From: Isosphaeraceae bacterium | GTDB taxonomy: Bacteria > Planctomycetota > Planctomycetia > Isosphaerales > Isosphaeraceae | DNA: 64,000 bases | Direction of reading: 5' to 3' | NCBI GenBank assembly: GCA_031291845.1 | Contig: JARLIH010000040.1 | Location: 1-64,000 of the forward strand | Part shown: positions 27,023 through 33,341 of the stretch, piece by piece | How the letters are laid out: every line of letters starts with the position of its first letter | Numbering within the stretch: position 1 is the stretch's first letter | Position numbers and translations under genes: made by a program | The notes under the pieces: model-generated | What the model saw: the letters and a program-made list of their open reading frames with translations, nothing else | Databases searched by the model: none | Told to the model about the DNA's origin: nothing

Positions 27023-27255
27023 ATCGCCCGCGCGCCATCGCAAGCGCCTGCGTCGTGCTCAGCCTGCTCTCCGCCGGCTGCGCGACCCTGAGACGACATA
27101 ACAACAAAGGGTATTTTGCTAAAGATGATCGCAATGACGATTTTAGCAAAACGGAAGCGGCGAAAAACCAGTATCAGGACTTCCAGTACCTCCTGAGCGA
27201 TTACCCTCGGTCGTCTGCTTATCAATATTCACTCGATCAATCGCCTCAATACTGA
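27019..27255 (+). CDS. Small lipoprotein inserted between flhF and flhG
   Basis: The 78-residue protein overlaps the flhF stop by four bases (ATGA). It has a lipoprotein signal MNRPRAIASACVVLSLLSAGC with lipobox SAGC, then a polar mature part of about 57 residues rich in Asp, Asn, Lys, Tyr and Gln (for example FAKDDRNDDFSKTEAAKNQY). I recognise no family. The mature half uses AT-richer codons (AAA, GAT, TAT, TTT) than flhF or flhG around it. Position implies co-expression with the flagellar regulators. A role in envelope attachment of the flagellum or as a landmark is conceivable but unsupported. Confidence 0.8.
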   Translation: MNRPRAIASACVVLSLLSAGCATLRRHNNKGYFAKDDRNDDFSKTEAAKNQYQDFQYLLSDYPRSSAYQYSLDQSPQY

Positions 27256-27262
27256 GGAGCCG

Positions 27263-28174
27263 ATGTCTGACCAAGCCGACGGACTGAGAGAGCTGGTGCG
27301 AGCGCAATCGGGAACGGCGATCCTGGCCGAACCGCCCGAGTGCCCGCGCGAGGCCCCTGCGCACACCCGGTCGCTGGTCTTCACCAGCGGGAAGGGGGGT
27401 GTGGGCACGTCGAACCTCGTTCTCAACCTGGCGCTCGCGCTGGGGGAGCACGGCCAGCGGGTCGTGCTGGTCGACGCCGACTTCGGGCTGGCGAACATCG
27501 ACCTGCTCTGCGGGCTGACGCCCGCCTGCGACCTGGGCGACGTGCTTTCCGGGGACGCCACTCTGGCCGACGCGATCGTCGCAGGCCCGTCCGGCGTCCG
27601 GATCGTGCCCGGCGCCCATGGGATGCGGACTCTCGCCGAGGTCTTGTGCGAGGGCCCGGCGCGGCTCGCCGCCGAGTTGTCGGCCCTGGAAGACGAGGCG
27701 GACTTCCTGCTGGTCGACGCCGGCTCCGGCCTGAGCCCCGGCATCGCCACTCTTGCGGCCGCGGCCGGCGAGGTGGTGCTCGTCACGACCCCCGAGCCAA
27801 CATCAGTGGCGGACGCCCACGCCGCGATCCAGCGGCTCCGGCGCCTGCCGGGACCGCCTCGACTACGAGCGGTGGTCAATCAGGCGGCCTCGGCCGATGA
27901 AGCGGCCGACGTCCTGGCGCGGCTGAGCGCGTCGAGCCGGCAGTTCCTCGGGACGGTCGTCACCAGCCTCGGGCACGTGCGGGCCGATTCGCACGTGGCA
28001 CAAGCCGTCCGACTGCGCAGGCCGTTCGTCTCTGCGTATCCGGGCGCGCTCGCCTCGCGGGGCGTGCGTCGCCTGGCCCAGGCACTGATCGACGAGCGAC
28101 GGCCCCAGAGCCGGCGCCCTGGCTTCTTTCACGCGCTGGCGACCCGGTGGGCGCTGCGCCGGGTCGCGTCTTGA
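27263..28174 (+). CDS. flhG: FlhG/MinD-like flagellar number regulator, with altered P-loop
   Basis: The 303-residue MinD/ParA-family protein matches FlhG (FleN/YlxH), the ATPase that partners FlhF and limits flagellar number. It has LVFTSGKGGVG, switch region VVLVDADFGLANIDLLCGL, VRIVPGAHG, and FLLVDAGSGLSP. The deviant Walker A normally reads GKGGVGKT; here it reads GKGGVGTS, so the second, phosphate-binding Lys is Thr49 while the signature Lys44 is kept. ATP hydrolysis may therefore be weak or absent. GAGGAG precedes the ATG. The gene follows the lipoprotein by 7 bases and is followed by a repeat and the fliA leader. The C-terminus (FFHALATRWALRRVAS) could form a membrane-targeting helix. 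Confidence 0.9.
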   Translation: MSDQADGLRELVRAQSGTAILAEPPECPREAPAHTRSLVFTSGKGGVGTSNLVLNLALALGEHGQRVVLVDADFGLANIDLLCGLTPACDLGDVLSGDATLADAIVAGPSGVRIVPGAHGMRTLAEVLCEGPARLAAELSALEDEADFLLVDAGSGLSPGIATLAAAAGEVVLVTTPEPTSVADAHAAIQRLRRLPGPPRLRAVVNQAASADEAADVLARLSASSRQFLGTVVTSLGHVRADSHVAQAVRLRRPFVSAYPGALASRGVRRLAQALIDERRPQSRRPGFFHALATRWALRRVAS

Positions 28175-28206
28175 AAGGGTCTGTCCGCGCCGGACCCGTC
28201 AAAAAT

Positions 28207-28265
28207 GTAGGGTGGGCAATGCCCACCATGTTTCGGGAATCGTCGTGGGCAATGCCCACCCTGAC
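28207..28265. repeat. Paired hairpin repeat with GTAGGGTGGGC ends
   Basis: Two small hairpins, GTGGGC-aat-GCCCAC in each (28211-28227 and 28245-28261), are arranged so that the first half (GTAGGGTGGGCAATGCCCACC) is largely complementary to the second half. The outer end is GTAGGG on the left and CCCTGAC on the right. It lies 33 bases after the flhG stop and belongs to the same family as the other GTAGGG palindromes. Confidence 0.65.
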
Positions 28266-28380
28266 AAGTAGACAGAACGAGGAGGTCCATCGTGTGACAG
28301 ACAGGCAACCCCCAGCGCGGTCCGACCGCGCGAAAGACGGGAAAAAAATCCCGTTATAGCGAATACCTCGGCGGTACGGC

Positions 28381-28409
28381 TCAAGCCGTTTCCACCACTT
28401 GTCCGATAT
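28381..28409 (+). promoter_or_regulatory. Possible sigma-28 type promoter for fliA
   Basis: TCAAGCCG (28381-28388) and TCCGATAT (28402-28409) resemble the flagellar sigma-28/sigma-D elements (TCAA or TAAA, and GCCGATA). The spacing is 13 bases between the octamers, against the usual 11, so the match is imperfect. It would start a transcript near 28416 with a 5' leader of about 200 bases to fliA, and would mean auto-activation. In the rest of 28175-28623 I see only the repeat at 28207-28265. Confidence 0.3.
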
Positions 28410-28623
28410 GAAGGATTGGGACCGGGTTCCTTGGACCGCGAAGGGTCAGAGGGACGGGGAGAGGCTTCCGTGAAGAAGCTCCCAGGCGCTGCCCGCGGGC
28501 GGTGTCTTCGAGCAGGAGGCCGACCCCGGACGCCACCGGAGCCGATGCCGCAACCGGGCCGGACGTTCGCCCCTTGTGCACAGGATGTGCCCCCCTTCCG
28601 CGCAGCCGACATGGAGGTCGAGG

Positions 28624-29400
28624 ATGTCGACAAAGCTGGACGTGGACGTGACGGAACTCTGGCGCGAGTTCAAGGAGCACCCCACCACGCCCTTGCGCAA
28701 CCGACTGGTCGAACGTTACTTGCCCCTGGTCAAATACAACGCCGAGCGGATCTGGCAGCGCCTGCCCGAAGGGGTGGACCTGGACGACCTGATCTCGGCC
28801 GGTGTCTTCGGCCTGATGGACGCCATTGACGCCTTCGACCTGGGCCGGGGCGTCAAGTTCGAAACCTACTGCGTCCCCCGCATCCGCGGCGCGATGCTCG
28901 ACGAGTTGCGGACCATGGACTGGGTCCCCCGCCTCGTCCGGTCGAAAGCCACCAAGATGGAGGAGGCCCGCAAGTCCCTCGAGGCCCAGCACGGCCGCCC
29001 TCCCACCGACGCCGAGCTCGCCGAACGACTCGGGTTGCCCCTCGACGAGTACGAGAAGATGGCGATGGACGCCAACGCCGTCGGCCTCATCAGCCTCAAC
29101 AAAAAGTGGTACGAGACCGACAGCTACAAGGACGTCCGCGAGATCGACATCCTCGAGGACAAGAAAGGGGAAGACCCCACTCGGCGCCTCCAGCGCAAAG
29201 ACCTCATGCGCATGGTCACGAAAGGCCTCAACCGCAACGAACGCCTCATCATCATTCTCTATTATTATGAAGAACTGACGATGAAGGAGATCGGCGCCAC
29301 GCTCGACCTGAGCGAGTCGCGGGTCTCGCAGATGCACTCGTCGATCATCCAGCGGCTGCAGTCGCAGCTCTCGTCGCGGCGGCCTGAGTTCGGCACCTGA
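28624..29400 (+). CDS. fliA: RNA polymerase sigma factor FliA (sigma-28 family)
   Basis: The 258-residue sigma-70-family group 3 factor directs late flagellar genes. Region 2 is clear (YLPLVKYNAERIWQRLP, VDLDDLISAGVFGLMDAIDA, GVKFETYCVPRIRGAMLDEL), with the FliA/SigD-specific RTMDWVPR. Region 3 is EEARKSLEAQHGRPPTDAEL. Region 4 holds the helix-turn-helix LTMKEIGATLDLSESRVSQM. The ATG at 28624 has GGAGGTCGAGG upstream; the frame open to 28576 is not needed. It is separated from flhG by a 449-base leader holding a candidate promoter. A strong hairpin follows, so fliA probably ends the flagellar block. Confidence 0.93.
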   Translation: MSTKLDVDVTELWREFKEHPTTPLRNRLVERYLPLVKYNAERIWQRLPEGVDLDDLISAGVFGLMDAIDAFDLGRGVKFETYCVPRIRGAMLDELRTMDWVPRLVRSKATKMEEARKSLEAQHGRPPTDAELAERLGLPLDEYEKMAMDANAVGLISLNKKWYETDSYKDVREIDILEDKKGEDPTRRLQRKDLMRMVTKGLNRNERLIIILYYYEELTMKEIGATLDLSESRVSQMHSSIIQRLQSQLSSRRPEFGT

Positions 29401-29450
29401 CGCCAGGGCGCGCGTAGTCACTACCGGTACGGACGTACCCACTCTTTGGG

Positions 29451-29512
29451 CCCGTCCCGGCGCTCCCCACCACAGACGGGTGGGGGTCGCCGGGACGGGC
29501 TCCCCTTGTTTT
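29451..29512 (+). terminator. Terminator hairpin after fliA
   Basis: The long stem CCCGTCCCGGCG (29451-29462) pairs perfectly with CGCCGGGACGGG (29488-29499), extended inward by CCCCACC/GGTGGGG around a short loop, and followed by ccccTTGTTTTcc. The T-run is weak but the 19-base stem is very stable. It lies 50 bases after the fliA stop and 20 bases before the end of the convergent minus-strand gene, so it may also block readthrough from that side. Confidence 0.7.
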
Positions 29513-29532
29513 CCGTTCCGGACAAAGCCCGG

Positions 29533-29979
29533 TTACTCGGTGATCTTGCCGTTAATCGTGACGTTGCCGGACTCCGTGCTCACGATCAGCGTGCCGGTCA
29601 CCGTGCCCTGGCCGCCCGTGACGTTGATCCCGTTGATGCTGCCGCTCAGGATCTTGAAGCTGCCGTGGAACGCTTCCTTTCCGTTGTGCGGCCGGCCCGG
29701 CGCGCCGTTGAAGGACAGGTCGAGCGTGCCGTTCGTACCCGTGAGGCTCGCGCCCCCGGCCGCCACGTTCCCGCTGAAGGCCCCCAGCACATTAGACTGG
29801 CCGTTAGTGATCGTGGCACTCGTCTGCGAGGTCAGGGCCACCACGGCGGTGGCGTGGAACGCGATGGGCTTGGGGTGCCTGACCATGGCGTGAACCCCAC
29901 CGCTGAGCCCCCCGCTTGGGGTCTCGCGACGCTCCAGGGCCTCGACAGTGAACTGGCGGCGAGTCTTGCGAACCGGCAT
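29533..29979 (-). CDS. Exported hypothetical protein with planctomycete LEALERR-type N-terminus
   Basis: The 148-residue protein starts MPVRKTRRQFTVEALERRETP, a variant of the basic 'LExLExR..PS' stretch seen at the start of many large exported planctomycete proteins. The rest is Gly/Thr/Ser-rich, beta-strand-like sequence (TSQTSATITNGQSNVLGAFS, GTVTGTLIVSTESGNVTING) with no Cys and no catalytic motif. It is probably a small secreted or surface beta-sandwich. It converges on fliA. I do not recognise a named domain. Confidence 0.75.
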   Translation of the reverse strand: MPVRKTRRQFTVEALERRETPSGGLSGGVHAMVRHPKPIAFHATAVVALTSQTSATITNGQSNVLGAFSGNVAAGGASLTGTNGTLDLSFNGAPGRPHNGKEAFHGSFKILSGSINGINVTGGQGTVTGTLIVSTESGNVTINGKITE

Positions 29980-30094
29980 GAGAGTGGGCTCCGTTCGCAG
30001 AAGAACCCGAGTTCAGGGCCCACCGTTAGGCCCGGACACGCGGTCTGCGCACCACTCTATTATGCACGAAAAATGGAACGGTTTGGCAAGAGGG

Positions 30095-30436
30095 TCAAAA
30101 AGAGGAAGGTTTTCTGTCAACATCGCTGGCGCCGAGCCGGGTTTCCCGTGACGGCATCGCCGCGGTATGAGGACGGTGAGTGCGGCGCCTGGGACGTGAG
30201 CCCGACGTCAAGAGGGCGGCGAGAAACAAGAGCAAGACCAGGGCCGCGGCAACCCAGAGTCCCGCCTTTGCCCCGGCCGCGAGCGGCACGGGCCGCGTGT
30301 CGCGCAGGTATTCCTTGACGGTCTTTCGCGGGCCCGTCGACGCACCCGTTGCCGCTTCGGGTTGAAACAGCTCGTGCTTGCGGGCTTTGATCGACTGTTC
30401 CTGTGTCTCGCGGGAGGCCGGCGTTTCGGGGGCCAT
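30095..30436 (-). CDS. Small single-span membrane protein (113 aa)
   Basis: A polar N-terminus (about 55 residues, with VKEYLRDTRPVPLAAGAKAG) precedes one strong membrane helix (LWVAAALVLLLFLAALL) and a very basic C-terminal tail (SRPRRRTHRPHT). It is likely an inner-membrane protein with the tail in the cytosol by the positive-inside rule. No family name is certain. Similar short 'KEYLRDT...' membrane proteins are, from memory, common in Isosphaeraceae. It lies 48 bases after the methyltransferase gene and may be read with it. Confidence 0.6.
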   Translation of the reverse strand: MAPETPASRETQEQSIKARKHELFQPEAATGASTGPRKTVKEYLRDTRPVPLAAGAKAGLWVAAALVLLLFLAALLTSGSRPRRRTHRPHTAAMPSRETRLGASDVDRKPSSF

Positions 30437-30484
30437 CGCTACCGCTCCTCGTCGGGTCCTGTCGTCGTTGGCCGGTGTTTCGAG

Positions 30485-31261
30485 TTAGCTCACGCGCGCA
30501 CGGAACGCCCAGTCCCAGCTCTGCGGGTACTGGGCCAGATCGGCCCCGCAGGCGAGGTTCTCATCCCAGGGGTACAGCACTCGGTCGAGCTCCACCGCGC
30601 TGAAGCCAGCCTTCGTCAGCCGGTGCTCCAGTTCGAACGACTGCCAGAATTTTTGCCGGAGCCCTCGAAACGCGAACCGGCCGAAGGCGAAGTCGTAATA
30701 GTGGTGCTCGGCGTGGAAGGCGGCCGAGCGCTCGGCTTCCTCGGGAGTCAACCCCCGGTCGAGGGCCTGGTCCAAAAGCAGCATCGTATGGTACTGGATC
30801 GCGTCGACCGAAGGCACAACGCCGAGGAAGACGCCGCCGGGCGCAAGGCTTGCGCGGATGGCGCGAAGCGTGCGATCGATGACGCGGACGTCGGGCATGA
30901 CGATCGAGTTGATCGCCACGGCCACGTCGAGCTGGCCCGCCAGGTGCTCGAGGTCGTGCATGGGCCGGGTCTCGAACGTCACGCGCTCGGCGTCCGGGCC
31001 GAGCCGGGCCTGGGCGTGCGCAATCATCCCCGGCGCGAAGTCCAAGGCAATGACCCGGCCGAACCGCCCGACAAGATGGGGCAGCAGTGGGCCGACGCCA
31101 CAGCCCAGGTCGGCCACCGTTTTTCGACCCGGTTCGGGCACGGCGTCGAGCATGCCGAGAACGGGGTTCACCACGCCGGGCTGGAACGCGTCGAGGAACA
31201 GGTCGTCGTAACGCGCTGCGTGGCGGCTCCACTGGCGGCCTTGGTCCTGAAGTTCACGCAC
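30485..31261 (-). CDS. SAM-dependent class I methyltransferase
   Basis: The roughly 258-residue protein has the Rossmann-like motif I VADLGCGVGPLLPHLVG, the acidic residue ending strand 2 (VIALDFAPGMIAHAQARLG), and motif IV LDVAVAINSIVMPDVRVIDR, followed by SLAPGGVFLGVVPS. The acceptor cannot be told; the closest general type is the UbiE/Methyltransf_25 group acting on small molecules. The GTG at 31261 is preferred (GGAG upstream, sequence becomes protein-like); the frame extends to a GTG at 31357, where it would overlap the stop of the upstream lipoprotein gene. Confidence 0.8.
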   Translation of the reverse strand: MRELQDQGRQWSRHAARYDDLFLDAFQPGVVNPVLGMLDAVPEPGRKTVADLGCGVGPLLPHLVGRFGRVIALDFAPGMIAHAQARLGPDAERVTFETRPMHDLEHLAGQLDVAVAINSIVMPDVRVIDRTLRAIRASLAPGGVFLGVVPSVDAIQYHTMLLLDQALDRGLTPEEAERSAAFHAEHHYYDFAFGRFAFRGLRQKFWQSFELEHRLTKAGFSAVELDRVLYPWDENLACGADLAQYPQSWDWAFRARVS

Positions 31262-31357
31262 GGGGTCGAGTGCTCTCCGTCCTGACGTTCTTGGTCGGTA
31301 TCGGCCAACTGGGAAACGGCCCCGGGACTGGGGAGGACCCGTCCCATTTCTCGACAC

Positions 31358-31876
31358 TCATCGGACCGGGGACGACTTCGGCGTGAGCCGGACGACGTCG
31401 ATTCCCAGCGGCGCCCGGGCGCCGAGCACGTCGCGACGGTAGCGCTGCGGGTAGCCGAGCGTCGGGTCGGGTGTGAACTTGAGCACGGCTTTCGTCCCCC
31501 TGGGCTGACCGAACGGCTGGTCGGTCGCAAGCTGAGCGAGTTCGTCGGCCATGACGAGGAACAGCCCGTCGACGCCGTAGAACCGTGGTTCCGGTGGGCG
31601 CACCACGGCGCGCTGGCCGTTCGGCTGGACCATCTCGACGGTCCGCACCTTGCCGTCGCGCACGGCAACGACATAGTGCGACTGCCGGAGTCCCGAGCTG
31701 GTCCATTCCAGGTCGTAGTCCCGCACCCGCGCTTGGTGCCAGCGCTGCTTGGCCGCCTGGATCGACGCGGCTGTCACGTCCTCACCCCCAGCGCAGCCCG
31801 CCAGCACCAGCAACGAGCTCAGCACCGTCCCGGTCACGACACCCTTCGCTCCGCGTGCGCATCGCATAACGTGCAT
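31358..31876 (-). CDS. DUF6174-like lipoprotein
   Basis: The 172-residue protein (start at 31876 or 31867) has a lipoprotein signal with lipobox LAGC (VVTGTVLSSLLVLAGC). The mature part reads SIQAAKQRWHQARVRDYDLE and HYVVAVRDGKVRTVEM, the pattern of DUF6174: a W...Y start, then paired strands around 'V.DG.V'. The function of the family is unknown. It lies 61 bases after the GAP1-like gene on the same strand and overlaps the extended methyltransferase frame, so it may belong to that transcription unit. Confidence 0.7.
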   Translation of the reverse strand: MHVMRCARGAKGVVTGTVLSSLLVLAGCAGGEDVTAASIQAAKQRWHQARVRDYDLEWTSSGLRQSHYVVAVRDGKVRTVEMVQPNGQRAVVRPPEPRFYGVDGLFLVMADELAQLATDQPFGQPRGTKAVLKFTPDPTLGYPQRYRRDVLGARAPLGIDVVRLTPKSSPVR

Positions 31877-31937
31877 TGTAGTCTTCGGAGAGCCGGCCCG
31901 CACTACCTCTCGGTCGAGCGGAGTGAAGGGGCCGGAC

Positions 31938-33281
31938 CTAACGCGTCGGGAGCCGGCGGAGAAACGCGGCATACGAGGCCAGGGCCGGGTAGCGCCCGGT
32001 CAAGGACGAGGCGTGGACCGGAACGTCCATAGCCAGGGCGTCGGCCAGGCCGTGCACGACCTCGGGCGCCGTGCGCTGGGCCGACGGGACGCCGGCGTCG
32101 AGGTGAAACGACCAGGCGAGGCAGTCGAGCTGCCATCGTAGCGGTCCGCGCGCGAAGCCATCGGGCAAGGGACGGTCGTCGAGAAACCGCCGGACGTGCG
32201 CGTCCCAGTGGAGCGCGAGCGCTCCGTCGTGACCTGGCATCTGTCCCAGGGTGGCCCGTTCCTCGGGCATCAACAGCGGCCCGCGATAGCGAACTTCCCG
32301 CGCCCAAAGCGCCATCAGCGCGACCGGGTCGGCCTGGCGATCGGCCACGGCGAGGCCGAACCGGTCCGTGGCGTCCGCGAGCGCTTCGCTCACGCGTCGA
32401 CGCTCGTCGGGGTCGGACGGTTCGTCGCGGTAGTGGGAGCGATCGGGTGGGGCCGCATACCGACGCGTCACGGTCGGCGCGGCTCCGGTCCCGCTACGGG
32501 CCGGCCGCAACACGATCCCGATGGCCAGACCCCCTCCGACGATGCTCAGGGCCACGATGACCGCGGTTCGGGACAAATATGCGCTTCCCACGGGCCTGCG
32601 GGCAGCACCCGTTCCCTCTGTTTCATACAAGGCAATGCTCGAATCGTCGCCCGACCCAGCCGCCGAGCGCGGCCGCGCAACGAAATCGAACTGGGCCATG
32701 CCGTCAAACGCCCACGTCGCCACCGTCGCACGTTTGCGCACCGACGACGGCAGACGCTGCCAGACCTGACGCGCCAGCGCGTCGATCGGCCCATCGGCGT
32801 CCACCACCACGCGACGTCTGCGTGCCAGCGCCTCCGCGATCGGTCCGGCGCGCGGGTCGTCTTGGACCACCTGGCCCGGCTCGAGCACACAGACCGCCGA
32901 GGAGAGCACCCTCGTCTCCGCAGTCCACTCCCCCTTCAGCGCGCCCGCGAAGGCGAACGGATCGTATCCCGCCCTGCGATAATCGGCCGGGCCGACGAAC
33001 AGCGCGTGAAAGGCCAACGCACCGGGACGGCCCTGGTCGTCGCATCCTTGCGCGCTCGGCCGCACGATCATCCAGGGGCCGCTCGCCAACTTCACCGCGA
33101 AGAGTCCGCCGGCCTCCGCGGCGCCTGGGGGCCGTTCGCCGTAGCGCTGGCAGGCGGCCCGTAGCTCGGCCAACCATTCCGGCCGGCACCCCGGCGATTG
33201 CGCGAGCACGGCGTAGCCCCGGTCCCAGAACGGGAAGCTTCCGTAGACGGCCTGCTCGCAAGGGACGGAAGGGTGCTTCAT
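31938..33281 (-). CDS. GTPase-associated (GAP1-N-like) single-span membrane protein
   Basis: The 447-residue protein has an N-terminal domain of about 210 residues: EQAVYGSFPFWDRGYAVLAQ, LASGPWMIVRPSAQG and GRPGALAFHALFVGPADYRR. This resembles the GAP1-N domains described beside TRAFAC-type GTPases in bacterial NTP-dependent conflict systems ('QA.YG.....Y.LLA.S', 'GR.G...SHAL'). One membrane helix (237-257, TAVIVALSIVGGGLAIGIV) then leads to a helical C-terminal domain of about 190 residues. The next gene upstream on the strand encodes a P-loop GTPase, the expected partner. The start at 33281 is chosen because the frame before it enters a palindromic repeat. The family call is from memory of the pattern and needs a profile search. 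Confidence 0.6.
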   Translation of the reverse strand: MKHPSVPCEQAVYGSFPFWDRGYAVLAQSPGCRPEWLAELRAACQRYGERPPGAAEAGGLFAVKLASGPWMIVRPSAQGCDDQGRPGALAFHALFVGPADYRRAGYDPFAFAGALKGEWTAETRVLSSAVCVLEPGQVVQDDPRAGPIAEALARRRRVVVDADGPIDALARQVWQRLPSSVRKRATVATWAFDGMAQFDFVARPRSAAGSGDDSSIALYETEGTGAARRPVGSAYLSRTAVIVALSIVGGGLAIGIVLRPARSGTGAAPTVTRRYAAPPDRSHYRDEPSDPDERRRVSEALADATDRFGLAVADRQADPVALMALWAREVRYRGPLLMPEERATLGQMPGHDGALALHWDAHVRRFLDDRPLPDGFARGPLRWQLDCLAWSFHLDAGVPSAQRTAPEVVHGLADALAMDVPVHASSLTGRYPALASYAAFLRRLPTR

Positions 33282-33299
33282 CACAACCAGTTGTTTCCC

Positions 33300-33341
33300 G
33301 TAGGGTGCGCGGAACGCACCGGTGCATTTCATGCACCCTAC
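33300..33341. repeat. GTAGGGTGC-type palindromic repeat overlapping a stop codon
   Basis: Arms GTAGGGTGCGCGGAACGCACC (33300-33320 with its own inner hairpin) and GGTGCATTTCATGCACCCTAC (33321-33341) pair at most positions. On the minus strand the repeat starts GTAGGG, and this TAG (33338-33340) is the stop codon of the GTPase gene. It therefore lies in the 56-base gap between the GTPase and the GAP1-like gene. Confidence 0.75.

Noticed and set aside
28207-28265. Hairpin pair after flhG considered as a rho-independent terminator
   Set aside because: No T-run follows either arm, and its ends match the GTAGGG repeat family; it may still slow transcription.
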